From assembly GCA_027489375.1 (NCBI GenBank), contig JAIXZW010000012.1, positions 62,001 through 126,000 on the forward strand: a DNA stretch of 64,000 nucleotides. Direction: 5' to 3'. The translations under genes were made by a program, and so were the position numbers. Source of the DNA: Paracoccaceae bacterium (lineage in GTDB: Bacteria; Pseudomonadota; Alphaproteobacteria; Rhodobacterales; Rhodobacteraceae). Of this stretch, positions 7,772 to 17,441 are shown in pieces. The stretch's first letter is position 1, and every line of letters starts with the position of its first letter. Under the pieces are notes generated by a model. The model had not been told where the DNA came from. It saw only the letters and a list, made by a program, of their open reading frames with translations, and did no database searches.

Positions 7772-10648
7772 TCAGCCGATCTCGGCCAGTCGTTTCAGCG
7801 CCGCGTTCAGCTTTGCCGCCTCGTCCTCGCGCGCCTCAAGGTTGCCGCGCGCTTCATCCACCACCTCTTCGGGGGCCGAGGCGACGAAGGCGGGGTTGTT
7901 CAGCCGCCCCTTCAGGCCGCCGATCTCCTTGGCCAGCTTGTCGAGCGTCTTTTGCAGCCGCGCCTTTTCCTCGGCAATGTCGATCACCCCTTCAAGCGGG
8001 ATGGCAAAGGTCGCCCCCTCCACCGCCAGCGTGATCGCGCCCTTGGGGGCTGCGCTGGCCTCGGACAGGCTTTCGATACGGGCAAGGCGCTTGATCAGCG
8101 TCTCGTTCCGCGTCCAGGCACCGCGTGCGGCATCGTCCATGACGGTGGCGACCATGTCGAGTTTCAGGCCCACAGGCACATGCATCTGCGCGCGCGCCGA
8201 GCGGATTTCCTCGATCAGCCCCGTGACCCAGTTCATCTCGCGGTCGGACGCCGCATCGACCAGTTCCACGCCAAAGGTCGGCCAGTCGGTATGGACAAGC
8301 ATCTTGGCGCGGGTGCCGGTGGTGGCCCAAAGCTCTTCAGTGATGAAGGGCATGAAGGGGTGCAGCAGGATCATCGACTGGTCCAGCACCCATGCCATCG
8401 TCGCCCGCGTCTCGGCCGCCAGATCGCCGTCGAAAAGCGGCTTGGCGAATTCGACATACCAGTCGCAGACCTTGCCCCAGACGAATTTGTACAGCGCATC
8501 CGCCGCCTGATCGAAGCGGTAATCGGCCATCGCCGCGTCCACCTCGGCCCGCACCTTGGCGGTTTCGCCGATGATCCAGCGGTTCACCGTGGCGGTGGCC
8601 GCAGGCGCGGAGGCTTGCGTGGCGTGGCCCTCCCACACCCCGTTCATCTCGGCAAAGCGGCAGGCGTTCCAGATCTTGGTGCCAAAGTTGCGATAACCCG
8701 CGATGCGCTGCGTATCGAGCTTCAGCACCCCGCCAAGGCTCGCCATCGCCGCATTGGCGAACCGCAGCGCATCGGCACCGTATTCGTCGATGATCTCCAA
8801 GGGGTCGATCACGTTGCCCAGCGATTTGGACATCTTCTTGCCCTTGGCATCGCGCACGAGGCCATGCAGGTAGACCGTGTGGAACGGCACCTGATCGACC
8901 ACGGCCAATTGCATCATCATCATACGGGCGACCCAGAAGAACAGGATATCCGCCCCCGTGACGAGCACGCTGGTCGGGAAATAGCGCGCCAGGGCATCGG
9001 TCTTTTCCGGCCAGCCCAGCGTCCCGATGGGCCAGAGACCCGAGGAGAACCACGTATCCAGCACATCGGGGTCGCGCGTCAGCGCCTTGCCGCCCGCCTT
9101 GGCGACAGCCTCCGCCTCGGTCCCCGCGCAATAATGGTTGCCCTCGGCGTCATACCACACCGGAATCTGGTGCCCCCACCAAAGCTGGCGCGAGATGCAC
9201 CACGGTTCGATATTCTCGAGCCAATGGTAATAGGTCTTTTCCCCGCTTTCTGGGATGATCCTGACCTTGCCCGACTTCACCGCCTCCAGCGCGGGGCCGA
9301 CGATCTTGGACGTATCGACGAACCACTGGTCGGTCAGCATCGGCTCGATCACCACCTTGGACCGGTCGCCGAAGGGCTGCATGATCTTCTTGGCCTCGAC
9401 CACCGGCTCGCGGGTCAGGTGTTCGGACCCCGTCTCGGGATCGGTCGATTTCACCAGCACGGTCACGGCAAGCCCCGCCGCGTTGATGTCGGCCACCACC
9501 GCCTTGCGCGCCTCGAACCGGTCCAGCCCGCGGTATTTCTCGGGGACGAGGTTCAGGCTGTCCACCTCCGCTTCGGTCGTCGCCGACCCCGCCGCGATCT
9601 CGCGGGCGCGGGCCACGGCCACCTCGTAGGGCGCGCCGTCCGCCCGCATCGCGCCCCGCGTGTCCATCAGGCGGTAGCAGGGCAGGTTGTGCCGCTTGGC
9701 GACCTGATAGTCGTTGAAGTCATGCGCCCCGGTGATCTTCACCGCGCCCGAGCCGAAATCCGGATCGGGGTATTCGTCGGTCACGATCGGGATCAGACGG
9801 TCGCAGAGCGGCAGATGCACCATCTTGCCCACGATGGGCGCGTAGCGCGTGTCGCCGGGATGCACCGCAACCGCGCCATCGCCCAGCATGGTTTCGGGCC
9901 GCGTCGTGGCGATCGAGATGTAATCCCGCGTCTCGCGGAAGGTCACGTTCCCCTCTGCGTCCTTTTCCACGTATTCATAGGTCTCGCCGCCCGCCAGCCG
10001 GTATTTGAAATGCCACATATGGCCCGCGACTTCGGTATTCTCGACCTCGAGGTCCGAAATCGCCGTCTCGAAATGCGGGTCCCAGTTCACCAGCCGCTTG
10101 CCGCGATAGATCAGGCCCTTTTCGTACATGTCGACGAAAACCTTGATCACCGCATCGTGGAAGTTGCCTTCCTCGCCCGCAGGGGCCTGCGGTGCGCCCG
10201 ACATGGTGAAGGCCTCGCGGTCCCAGTCGCAGCTTGCGCCGAGGCGCTGCAACTGCCCGATGATCGTGCCACGCGACTTGCGCTTCTGCTCCCAGACGCG
10301 GGCAAGAAACGCCTCGCGCCCCATCTCGCGGCGCGAGGGCTCGCCGTTCTTGGCCATCTCGCGTTCTGTCACCATCTGCGTGGCGATGCCGGCATGGTCG
10401 GTGCCGGGTTGCCAGAGCGTGTCGTCGCCCTGCATCCGGTGCCAGCGGGTCAGGATGTCCTGCAACGTGTTGTTGAAGGCGTGCCCCATATGAAGGCTGC
10501 CCGTCACGTTCGGCGGCGGGATCATGACGGAAAACGAAGGACGCCCCGGTTTCGCATTGGCGCCCGCGCGAAAGGCCTTATCCGAAATCCACTTGGCGGA
10601 AATCCGGGCTTCGGCCTCGGCTGCGTTGAAATTCTTTTCCATCGGCAT
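7772..10648 (-). CDS. valS: Valyl-tRNA synthetase
   Basis: 958 aa from the ATG at 10648 (MPMEKNF); a second ATG two codons on is equally possible. Class Ia synthetase that charges tRNA(Val) and edits threonine. The class signature is present as [20 protein letters not shown], the catalytic lysine loop as [14 protein letters not shown], and the editing-domain/CP1 segment as [17 protein letters not shown]. The C-terminal 60 residues form the family's coiled-coil arm ([24 protein letters not shown]). A perfect 11-bp inverted repeat sits directly against the start codon, and no Shine-Dalgarno is obvious there. Confidence 0.97.
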   Translation of the reverse strand: MPMEKNFNAAEAEARISAKWISDKAFRAGANAKPGRPSFSVMIPPPNVTGSLHMGHAFNNTLQDILTRWHRMQGDDTLWQPGTDHAGIATQMVTEREMAKNGEPSRREMGREAFLARVWEQKRKSRGTIIGQLQRLGASCDWDREAFTMSGAPQAPAGEEGNFHDAVIKVFVDMYEKGLIYRGKRLVNWDPHFETAISDLEVENTEVAGHMWHFKYRLAGGETYEYVEKDAEGNVTFRETRDYISIATTRPETMLGDGAVAVHPGDTRYAPIVGKMVHLPLCDRLIPIVTDEYPDPDFGSGAVKITGAHDFNDYQVAKRHNLPCYRLMDTRGAMRADGAPYEVAVARAREIAAGSATTEAEVDSLNLVPEKYRGLDRFEARKAVVADINAAGLAVTVLVKSTDPETGSEHLTREPVVEAKKIMQPFGDRSKVVIEPMLTDQWFVDTSKIVGPALEAVKSGKVRIIPESGEKTYYHWLENIEPWCISRQLWWGHQIPVWYDAEGNHYCAGTEAEAVAKAGGKALTRDPDVLDTWFSSGLWPIGTLGWPEKTDALARYFPTSVLVTGADILFFWVARMMMMQLAVVDQVPFHTVYLHGLVRDAKGKKMSKSLGNVIDPLEIIDEYGADALRFANAAMASLGGVLKLDTQRIAGYRNFGTKIWNACRFAEMNGVWEGHATQASAPAATATVNRWIIGETAKVRAEVDAAMADYRFDQAADALYKFVWGKVCDWYVEFAKPLFDGDLAAETRATMAWVLDQSMILLHPFMPFITEELWATTGTRAKMLVHTDWPTFGVELVDAASDREMNWVTGLIEEIRSARAQMHVPVGLKLDMVATVMDDAARGAWTRNETLIKRLARIESLSEASAAPKGAITLAVEGATFAIPLEGVIDIAEEKARLQKTLDKLAKEIGGLKGRLNNPAFVASAPEEVVDEARGNLEAREDEAAKLNAALKRLAEIG

Positions 10649-10682
10649 CGCTAGAACCCTCGTGTTTGCGGGGGTTCTAGCG
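10649..10682 (-). promoter_or_regulatory. Perfect inverted repeat touching the valS start codon
   Basis: CGCTAGAACCC (10649-10659) and GGGTTCTAGCG (10672-10682) form an 11-bp stem with a 12-base loop. In the valS transcript this hairpin ends immediately before the ATG and leaves no room for a normal ribosome binding site. It could be the 5' leader structure of valS or the terminator of the upstream minus-strand genes, although no T-run follows. Confidence 0.6.
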
Positions 10683-10706
10683 TGCAGCGGGGCCAAGGGA
10701 AAGCGG

Positions 10707-11498
10707 TCAGATCAGCGGATCGCCTGCAAGCGCCTGCACATAGGTCGCAGCCACCAGCGCGGTATAGGCCACCGCAGCCAGACCGACCACCAACCGCCCG
10801 CTTGCCCGCCCGCGCATCAGCCAGCCCACGGGGGGCAGGGCGTGCAGCGCATGGGTGGCAAGGAAATGCGCGACCCGCATGTCCCCCACCTCGCGCGACC
10901 AGCCCATGACGGGCAGGCGCGCGCCTGTGACGGGCGTGCCGATGTAATGGCCCGGATGCTGCGCCATCGTCATCGCGGCAATGACCGTCAGCACAAAGGT
11001 CAACACCAGCCCCAGCACCAGCGACAGCCGCAGCGCGGGGTCGAGCGCCCCGTTCCTGCGGATCACAAGACCCATCCAGAGCGAGGCGGCGGTCAGCGTG
11101 ATCGCAAGCACCCCCATCACCGGATAGACCGCCTTCCACAGCCCCACTGTATTGAAGTGCGAGGCCACGCCCAAAGCCGCCGCCCCGTCGATCCAGAGGA
11201 GTTCCGCCACCACCGCCGCGCAAACGATCCATGTGAACCGCCGCCATTCACGGCCCTCGCGGGCGGCGGCGGGCATGAAACGGGCATAAAGCGCCAGCGT
11301 GGCCAGATAGATCACCAGCGCCGCATGGAATTTCAGCGGCTTCAGCCAGATCGCCTCCCCCCCGAACGCGCGGGGGTCCAGCGGCAGAGCCACCACCAAG
11401 GGCAGTGCGGTCAGCGCGACGAAAAGCGCCAGCCCCGCAAAGGCGGGCGCATCGCGCCAGAAGCGGGCAGGGGCGGCGGCAGGGGCAAGCGTCGTCAT
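10707..11498 (-). CDS. Polytopic membrane protein of unknown function
   Basis: 263 aa with about seven hydrophobic segments (for example [19 protein letters not shown] near 20-38, [17 protein letters not shown] near 60-75, [14 protein letters not shown] near 90, and later [34 protein letters not shown] and [16 protein letters not shown]). No family is recognised. Short conserved-looking polar motifs in loops ([30 protein letters not shown]) suggest buried histidines. The next gene upstream, an ABA4-like protein, ends 4 bases before this start, so the two form an operon divergent from a TetR regulator. Confidence 0.8.
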   Translation of the reverse strand: MTTLAPAAAPARFWRDAPAFAGLALFVALTALPLVVALPLDPRAFGGEAIWLKPLKFHAALVIYLATLALYARFMPAAAREGREWRRFTWIVCAAVVAELLWIDGAAALGVASHFNTVGLWKAVYPVMGVLAITLTAASLWMGLVIRRNGALDPALRLSLVLGLVLTFVLTVIAAMTMAQHPGHYIGTPVTGARLPVMGWSREVGDMRVAHFLATHALHALPPVGWLMRGRASGRLVVGLAAVAYTALVAATYVQALAGDPLI

Positions 11499-11502
11499 GG
11501 GA

Positions 11503-11925
11503 TCAGCCTTTCGTGCGGGCCGCGCTCAGGCGCAGGGCGGAGAAGACGAAGAAACCGGCAGGACCGAACAGGAAGGTCAGGGCAAGGCAGGGGACCACCT
11601 GCCAATGCGGGATGCCCTCGGCCCGCGCCGTCCGCACCTCCCACGCGCCCACGAACAGATCGAAGGCAAGGTAATGCAGCCATCCCGCCAGCAGCAGCCA
11701 CGGGTTGGCGAAAAGGCTCGCCACATCCGACAGCGACCCGAAGCCCCCCTCGGCCCCCGCCCAATGCATCAGGATCAGCGCGGCATAGGCCACGGCAAGC
11801 ACCAGCGGCACCACCTGCGCCGCCACGACCTGCGCCAGACGCGGGGCAAGCGGGGCCGCCAGAAGCGCCAGCCAGCCCAGCATGGCAAGCGGGCCGGAAA
11901 GTTGGAACAGGCTGTCAGGGGTCAT
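11503..11925 (-). CDS. ABA4-like membrane protein (DUF4281)
   Basis: 140 aa, four hydrophobic segments. The C-terminal half (LLAGWLHYLAFDLFVGAWEVRTARAEGIPHW, then LTFLFGPAGFFVF) is the characteristic ABA4-like pattern, related to the plant protein needed for neoxanthin formation; bacterial members have no settled role. Two starts are in frame. I chose 11925 because GGAGG lies 5 bases upstream, while the earlier ATG at 11937 falls inside palindrome 11936-11954. It is first in an operon with the 263-aa membrane protein and is probably controlled by the divergent TetR protein. Confidence 0.75.
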   Translation of the reverse strand: MTPDSLFQLSGPLAMLGWLALLAAPLAPRLAQVVAAQVVPLVLAVAYAALILMHWAGAEGGFGSLSDVASLFANPWLLLAGWLHYLAFDLFVGAWEVRTARAEGIPHWQVVPCLALTFLFGPAGFFVFSALRLSAARTKG

Positions 11926-11935
11926 CGCCGCCTCC

Positions 11936-11954
11936 ATCTTGACGTTGGCAAGAT
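11936..11954. promoter_or_regulatory. Candidate TetR operator O1
   Basis: ATCTTGACGTTGGCAAGAT is a 19-bp palindrome (ATCTTGAC-N3-GGCAAGAT, one mismatch). It lies between the divergent ABA4-like gene and the TetR gene, next to the start of the former, where a bound repressor would block its expression. Confidence 0.6.
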
Positions 11955-11983
11955 GTGGCGGCGGGGCGAGTCGGTCAAGAAAA

Positions 11984-12002
11984 ATCTTTACAGCGTCAAG
12001 AT
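11984..12002. promoter_or_regulatory. Candidate TetR operator O2
   Basis: ATCTTTACAGCGTCAAGAT has the same design as O1 (consensus ATCTTGAC-N3-GTCAAGAT) and is centred 48 bp from it, 21 bp before the TetR start codon. Two matched palindromes in an 85-bp divergent spacer fit autoregulation plus control of the membrane-protein operon. Confidence 0.6.
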
Positions 12003-12022
12003 GGGGCCGTTACCCTTGGCGC

Positions 12023-12607
12023 ATGACCGGAAAGAAGTATCACCACGGCGACCTCCGCGCCGCCCTCCTTGCCGCGGCCGAAGCGGAACTTGCCGAACGC
12101 GGGGTCGAAGGCTTCTCGCTGCGCTCCGTCGCCAAGCGGGCAGGGGTCAGCCACGCCGCCCCCGCGCATCACTTCACCGATGCGGGCGGCTTGCTCACGG
12201 CGCTGGCCGCCGAAGGCTTCCGCCGTTTCCTCGACACCCAAGGCGCACGCGAAGCGCAGGCTGCACCCGACCCGCGTGCGCAGCTTCTCGCGGCGGGTCT
12301 GGGCTACGTCGATTTCGCCTTGGCCCGCCCCGCGCTCTTCCGGCTGATGTTCGGATCGGATCGGGCAGAATTCGCCGACCCCGAACTGTCGGCGGCGTCC
12401 GAGGCGGCTTACTTCCACCTCGTCGGACAGGTCCGTGCCCTTGGCGGCAACGACACCGACGCCGCCGCCGTCTGGTCGGTCGCGCACGGCCTCGCCGACC
12501 TCATGGCCGCGGGTCGCCTGAAACCGCTTCAAGCGCTGCCACCCGAAGCGCGGGATGCGGCAGTGGCCGGAATCCTGCTGCGGAGTTTTCCCCCGAAAAA
12601 CGGGTGA
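12023..12607 (+). CDS. TetR/AcrR family transcriptional regulator
   Basis: 194 aa. The N-terminal HTH is clear: HHGDLRAALLAAAEAELAERG, then FSLRSVAKRAGVSHAAPAHHF with the recognition helix. The C-terminal domain (LGYVDFALARPALFRLMF ... AAYFHLV) fits the WHG-type ligand-binding domain of one TetR branch. The ATG at 12023 starts MTGKKYHHGDL; earlier in-frame starts would run through the operators. It is divergent from the ABA4-like/membrane-protein operon and separated from it by two near-identical palindromes, so it most likely represses that operon and itself. The inducer is unknown. Confidence 0.9.
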   Translation: MTGKKYHHGDLRAALLAAAEAELAERGVEGFSLRSVAKRAGVSHAAPAHHFTDAGGLLTALAAEGFRRFLDTQGAREAQAAPDPRAQLLAAGLGYVDFALARPALFRLMFGSDRAEFADPELSAASEAAYFHLVGQVRALGGNDTDAAAVWSVAHGLADLMAAGRLKPLQALPPEARDAAVAGILLRSFPPKNG

Positions 12608-12626
12608 CGGCATTGGTTTCCCGGTT

Positions 12627-12767
12627 CCTCCCCCACCCCATCCCTCCCCCACAAAGGGGGAAGGGAAGCGCCCGCCGTCCGGCGCTGATCCCGCTGTGGC
12701 GCTTCCAACGACTTGGAAACCCGCACGCTCCCCCTCCCCCTCGTGGGGAGGGGATAGGGGAGGGGGG
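12627..12767. repeat. C-rich/G-rich palindromic intergenic repeats
   Basis: Two related hairpins fill most of the gap between the TetR gene and the next small frame. The first pairs TCCCTCCCCC (12641-12650) with GGGGGAAGGGA (12656-12666). The second pairs CCCCTCCCC (12731-12739) with GGGGAGGGG (12745-12753) and is followed by further G-runs. A third C-run (12831-12856) has no partner. They look like a REP-type dispersed repeat; the first may also end the TetR transcript. Confidence 0.6.
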
Positions 12768-12892
12768 GCGGGACGGGAGGGGGTGGAGCGCAAGCGCAAT
12801 TGGTGAGCGGTTCGAAGTAGCGGGCCTTGCCACCCCCCCGCCCCCTCCCCATATCCCCATCAGCCAACCGTGCCGCGTAACGAGGAACTCCG

Positions 12893-13087
12893 ATGGCCAT
12901 AGACCTGCCCCCGATGCCCGATGTCGCGGCGATCCTCGCCCCGCAGGAGGTCGAGAAGAAAAAGCGCAGCCGCGCCCGCACTGCGGCCATCGTCGTGGGT
13001 TCTGTGCTCATCCTGTCTGACGGGTCGGAATGCGTGGTGGCGGGCTTCGATGCGCAGGGCAACCCGCTCTGCTATCCGCAGAACTGA
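12893..13087 (+). CDS. Small hypothetical protein
   Basis: 64 aa, unrecognised. It has an acidic start (MAIDLPPMPDVAAIL), a basic middle (EKKKRSRARTAAIVVG) and a tail SDGSECVVAGFDAQGNPLCYPQN with two cysteines. Codon use is like the neighbours and the frame is fully bounded. GAGGAACTCCG precedes the ATG, a usable ribosome binding site. Plausible but unproven. Confidence 0.4.
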   Translation: MAIDLPPMPDVAAILAPQEVEKKKRSRARTAAIVVGSVLILSDGSECVVAGFDAQGNPLCYPQN

Positions 13088-13193
13088 GCGGGACGCAGAG
13101 CTTAAGGAACCGTCAAGGCGGCGATTCAAACGTCTGCATGCCCTGTGCATCCGCGCCGGACGCGACTTGCCGCCAAATTCCGGCAGCACCCCG

Positions 13194-13625
13194 TCACACC
13201 GCGCGGTCGATCCGCGTCGACAGGTGGATCAGGCTTTCGGACGATTTCACCCCCGTCATCTGCCCGATCTGGTCAAGCACCTGATCCAGCACCTGCGTAT
13301 TGGCGCAAGCGATCTGCATCAGAAGATCGAAGCGCCCGCTGGTGGTAAAGACCTTCTCCACCTCGGAAATCGACTTCAGCCGTTGCAGGATTCCCGCCTG
13401 CGCCCGCGGCTCGATCGACAGCAGGACCGACGCCCGAAGCCGCCCCTGTTTCGCCCCTTCGCCCAGTTTCAGCGTGTATCCGGCGATGATTCCGCTTGTC
13501 TCCAGCCGTTCCAGCCGCGCCTGTATGGTCGAACGCGCAACCTTTAGTCGCCGCGCAAGCGTCGCCACCGACATACGGGCATCGGCCCCCAGAAGCCCCA
13601 GAATGTTGCGATCAAGTTCGTCCAT
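13194..13625 (-). CDS. Lrp/AsnC family transcriptional regulator
   Basis: 143 aa, standard single-protein length. The N-terminal winged HTH reads MDELDRNILGLLGADARMSV ... LARRLKVARSTIQARLERLE; the C-terminal RAM/AsnC effector domain contains VLLSIEPRAQAGILQRLKSI and ends with SSESLIHLSTRID. It is divergent from the ornithine decarboxylase gene 217 bases away, so regulation of polyamine or amino-acid genes in response to an amino acid is a natural guess, though not shown. Confidence 0.92.
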   Translation of the reverse strand: MDELDRNILGLLGADARMSVATLARRLKVARSTIQARLERLETSGIIAGYTLKLGEGAKQGRLRASVLLSIEPRAQAGILQRLKSISEVEKVFTTSGRFDLLMQIACANTQVLDQVLDQIGQMTGVKSSESLIHLSTRIDRAV

Positions 13626-13724
13626 ACATTTTGCCCGCTTTTTTCGTCATTATGCCGACGTTTCGATACATTTATACAGTTTTGTCCGGTGAAGTTGTAG
13701 CTCATATGCGGCATCCTACGTTGC

Positions 13725-13815
13725 AGGAAAAGGGCGGCTCATACGCACCTGGCCTGGTTGGAAAAAACCACGCAGGTGCTGCTGTCCCGTCACAGGCAAC
13801 GGGGGAGGGCTTGCG
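13725..13815 (+). ncRNA. Candidate speF-type 5' leader of ornithine decarboxylase
   Basis: Upstream of the decarboxylase are two clear hairpins: GCACCTG (13745-13751) pairing CAGGTGC (13773-13779), then CCCGT (13786-13790) pairing ACGGG (13799-13803). The 'speF' structured leader is known from comparative work in alphaproteobacteria in front of ornithine decarboxylase genes, and position and gene match. I could not run the covariance model, so the family name is inferred from context and structure. Confidence 0.5.
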
Positions 13816-13841
13816 TCTTGTTGGCAGAAAGGATCACGCCG

Positions 13842-14987
13842 ATGGGACTGTCCAAAACGATCTGGACCAATCCGACCGAATTCCTCCGTAACCAGCAGCC
13901 GGAGAACCCCGTGCTGTTCTTCAGCCCTTCGGCGCTGCAAGCCGCCGCCCGCCGTTTCATCGACGGTTTCCCGGGCATGGTGACATATGCGGTCAAGTCG
14001 AATCCGGGCGAAGAGGTGATCGAGAACCTCGCCGCCGCCGGTGTGCGCGGCTACGACTGCGCTTCGGCCTTCGAGATCGACCTGATCCGTCGCTTGGCCC
14101 CCGATGCGGCGATCCATTACAACAACCCCGTCCGCGCGCGTGCCGAAATCCTGCATGCGGTGGAAAAGGGCGTGAAGTCCTATTCGGTCGATTCGAAATC
14201 CGAACTCGCCAAGCTGATCGAACTCGTCCCCACCGTCGATACCGAAATCTCTGTGCGCTTCAAGCTGCCGGTTTCGGGTGCCGCCTATAACTTCGGCGCG
14301 AAATTCGGCGCGACCGTCGAACTGGCGACCGAGTTGCTGAAAACCGTGGCCGAGGCGGGCTTCATCCCCTCGATCACCTTCCACCCCGGCACGCAATGCA
14401 CCGATCCGGCGGCATGGGAAGCCTATATCCGCACCGCGGCCGAGATTGCCGCTGGCGCGGGCTGCACCATCGCACGGCTCAACGTGGGCGGGGGCTTCCC
14501 CTCGCACCGTCTGAATGGCGTGACCCCGCAGCTTGAAGCCACCTTCCAGCTCATCGACCGCGTGGCGACCGAAGCTTTCGGCGACCAGCGCCCGCTTCTC
14601 GTCTGCGAACCGGGCCGCGCGCTTTGCGGCGATGCCTTCACCCTTGCCGCCCGCGTCAAGGCCGTGCGCGACGATACCCATGTCTTCCTCAATGACGGGG
14701 TCTACGGCTCGCTCACCGAATTGCCGCTGATCGGCATGATCGACCGGATCGAGGTTCTCTCGCCCGAGGGCGAGCGTCGCCAAGGCCCGGCGCAGCCGCG
14801 CATCGTCTTTGGCCCCACCTGCGACTCGGTCGACCGTCTGCCCGGTGACATCCCGCTTCCGGCGGACATCACCGAAGGCGACTATGTGATTGTGCAGGGC
14901 ATGGGTGCCTATTCGGTCGTGACCAACAGCCGCTTCAACGGCTTTGGCGAATTGCAGATGGCAACGGTGCTGTCGCTGCGCGTCTGA
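13842..14987 (+). CDS. Ornithine (lysine/diaminopimelate-type) decarboxylase, fold type III
   Basis: 381 aa. Alanine-racemase-fold PLP enzyme that decarboxylates ornithine to putrescine. The PLP lysine is K52 in TYAVKSNPGEEVI; SITFHPGTQC and LNVGGGFPSHRL supply phosphate and substrate contacts; EPGRALCGDA is the family motif; and FGPTCDSVDRL near residue 327 carries the active-site Cys of ODCs. Its length, shorter than eukaryotic ODC, is typical of alphaproteobacterial enzymes, some of which also accept lysine. The ATG at 13842 follows AGAAAGGA. It is preceded by a structured leader and ends in a strong intrinsic terminator. Confidence 0.92.
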   Translation: MGLSKTIWTNPTEFLRNQQPENPVLFFSPSALQAAARRFIDGFPGMVTYAVKSNPGEEVIENLAAAGVRGYDCASAFEIDLIRRLAPDAAIHYNNPVRARAEILHAVEKGVKSYSVDSKSELAKLIELVPTVDTEISVRFKLPVSGAAYNFGAKFGATVELATELLKTVAEAGFIPSITFHPGTQCTDPAAWEAYIRTAAEIAAGAGCTIARLNVGGGFPSHRLNGVTPQLEATFQLIDRVATEAFGDQRPLLVCEPGRALCGDAFTLAARVKAVRDDTHVFLNDGVYGSLTELPLIGMIDRIEVLSPEGERRQGPAQPRIVFGPTCDSVDRLPGDIPLPADITEGDYVIVQGMGAYSVVTNSRFNGFGELQMATVLSLRV

Positions 14988-15011
14988 CCGCAGTTCGCAA
15001 TAAGACCTTGG

Positions 15012-15042
15012 CCCCCGACCCCTCGGTCGGGGGTTTTCTTTT
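15012..15042 (+). terminator. Rho-independent terminator of the decarboxylase gene
   Basis: CCCCCGACC (15012-15020) pairs perfectly with GGTCGGGGG (15025-15033) around CCTC; TTTTCTTTT follows. Confidence 0.9.
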
Positions 15043-15140
15043 GAACGGAATGCAGAACCTGTCGGGCTAAGGCTTGACGCAAGGGGGCGGGTGCGGCGCA
15101 TGATCGCCGCGCAATCTGCCGCCCCAAGGAGCCGTCCACC

Positions 15141-16019
<879 letters not shown>

Positions 16020-16020
16020 G

Positions 16021-16048
16021 AAAACGGCGGCCCCTTGGGCCGCCGTTT
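16021..16048. terminator. Bidirectional terminator between aguB and gltA
   Basis: AAACGGCGGCC (16022-16032) pairs with GGCCGCCGTTT (16038-16048). The A-run before and T-run after the stem suit termination from both convergent genes. Confidence 0.85.
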
Positions 16049-16066
16049 CAATTCCTGACCGAACCC

Positions 16067-17362
16067 TCAGCGGTGGCGGATATCGACGTAGTCGCGCTGC
16101 TTGGCGCCGATGTAAAGCTGGCGCGGGCGGCCGATCTTCTGGTTCGCCTCGCCGATCATTTCCTTCCACTGCGAAATCCAGCCCACCGTGCGCGAAATCG
16201 CAAAGATCGGCGTGAACATCGAGGTGGGGAAGCCCATCGCTTCAAGGATGATGCCCGAATAGAAATCGACGTTGGGATACAGCTTCTTCGAGATGAAGTA
16301 GTCATCCGACAGCGCGATGCGTTCCAGCTCCTTGGCCACCTGCAACAGCGGGTTGTTGTGGACACCCAGAAGTTCGAGCACCTCGTCGGCGCTTTCCTTC
16401 ATCACGGTCGCGCGCGGGTCGAAGTTCTTGTAGACGCGGTGGCCGAAGCCCATCAGGCGGAAGCCCGAATTCTTGTCCTTCGCTTTGGCCACGAATTCCG
16501 GAATACGCTCGACCGTGCCGATTTCCTTCAGCATTTCAAGACAGGCCTGGTTCGCCCCGCCATGCGCCGGACCCCACAGGCAGGCAATCCCCGCCGCGAT
16601 GCAGGCAAACGGGTTCGCGCCCGAAGACCCCGCCAGACGCACCGTCGAAGTCGAGGCGTTCTGTTCATGGTCGGCATGGAGCATCATGATGCGATCCATC
16701 GCCTTTTCCAGCACCGGATTGACGACATAATCCTCGGCCGGAACCGCAAAGCACATATGCAAGAAGTTGCCTGCATAGCTGAGCGCGTTCTTGGGGTAAA
16801 CGAAGGGCTGGCCGACCGAATACTTGTAGGCCATCGCCGCGATGGTCGGGAGTTTGGCGACCATGCGGATCGCCGCAACCTCGCGCTGCCACGGGTCGTT
16901 GATGTCGAGGCTGTCGTGGTAAAAGGCCGACATGGCACCCACCACGCCCACCATCGTCGCCATCGGGTGGCTGTCACGGCGGAAGCCGCGGAAGAAGTTG
17001 TGCATCTGTTCATGCACCATCGTGTGACGGGTCACGCGGCTTTTGAAATCGGCGAGTTGCGCGGCGTTCGGCAGTTCGCCGTAAAGCAGCAGGTAGCACA
17101 GTTCGAGATAGGTCGACTGCTTGGCAAGCTGCTCGATCGGATAACCGCGGTGCAGCAGTTCGCCCTTGTCGCCGTCGATATAGGTGATCGCGCTTTCGCA
17201 GGCAGCGGTCGAGGTGAAGCCGGGGTCGAATGTGAACACATCGGCTTCGGCATAGAGCTTGCGGATATCCAGCACATCGGGGCCGAGCGTGGGGGAATAG
17301 ACCGGCAGGTCATAGGACTTGCCATCCAGCGTCAGTGTCGCGTTTTTCTTGGCTTCGGCCAT
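16067..17362 (-). CDS. gltA: Citrate synthase
   Basis: 431 aa, the length of the hexameric (type II) bacterial enzyme that condenses acetyl-CoA and oxaloacetate. The active-site strings are intact: [35 protein letters not shown] with one catalytic His, and [14 protein letters not shown] with another, plus the catalytic Asp region DVDFYSGI-like ([14 protein letters not shown]). It is downstream of gltX on the same strand with a 79-base gap, and ends convergently with aguB at a bidirectional terminator. Confidence 0.98.
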   Translation of the reverse strand: MAEAKKNATLTLDGKSYDLPVYSPTLGPDVLDIRKLYAEADVFTFDPGFTSTAACESAITYIDGDKGELLHRGYPIEQLAKQSTYLELCYLLLYGELPNAAQLADFKSRVTRHTMVHEQMHNFFRGFRRDSHPMATMVGVVGAMSAFYHDSLDINDPWQREVAAIRMVAKLPTIAAMAYKYSVGQPFVYPKNALSYAGNFLHMCFAVPAEDYVVNPVLEKAMDRIMMLHADHEQNASTSTVRLAGSSGANPFACIAAGIACLWGPAHGGANQACLEMLKEIGTVERIPEFVAKAKDKNSGFRLMGFGHRVYKNFDPRATVMKESADEVLELLGVHNNPLLQVAKELERIALSDDYFISKKLYPNVDFYSGIILEAMGFPTSMFTPIFAISRTVGWISQWKEMIGEANQKIGRPRQLYIGAKQRDYVDIRHR

Positions 17363-17441
17363 CTCTCAACTTCCCCTTGGTTCCGCCAGCGGGGCAGCCC
17401 GTGGCAGCGTTGGCAGCGTTACGGCGGGGACGTGTCGGCCT

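Noticed and set aside
7667-10654. 995-codon open frame on the plus strand opposite valS
   Set aside because: Shadow frame caused by high GC; valS on the other strand carries all class I synthetase motifs.
10640-10700. T-box riboswitch upstream of valS
   Set aside because: No T-box consensus, specifier loop or room for the structure; only a simple hairpin is present.
12627-12767. C-rich/G-rich palindromes as a mobile-element end
   Set aside because: No flanking duplication or transposase; best read as a dispersed REP-like repeat or terminator.
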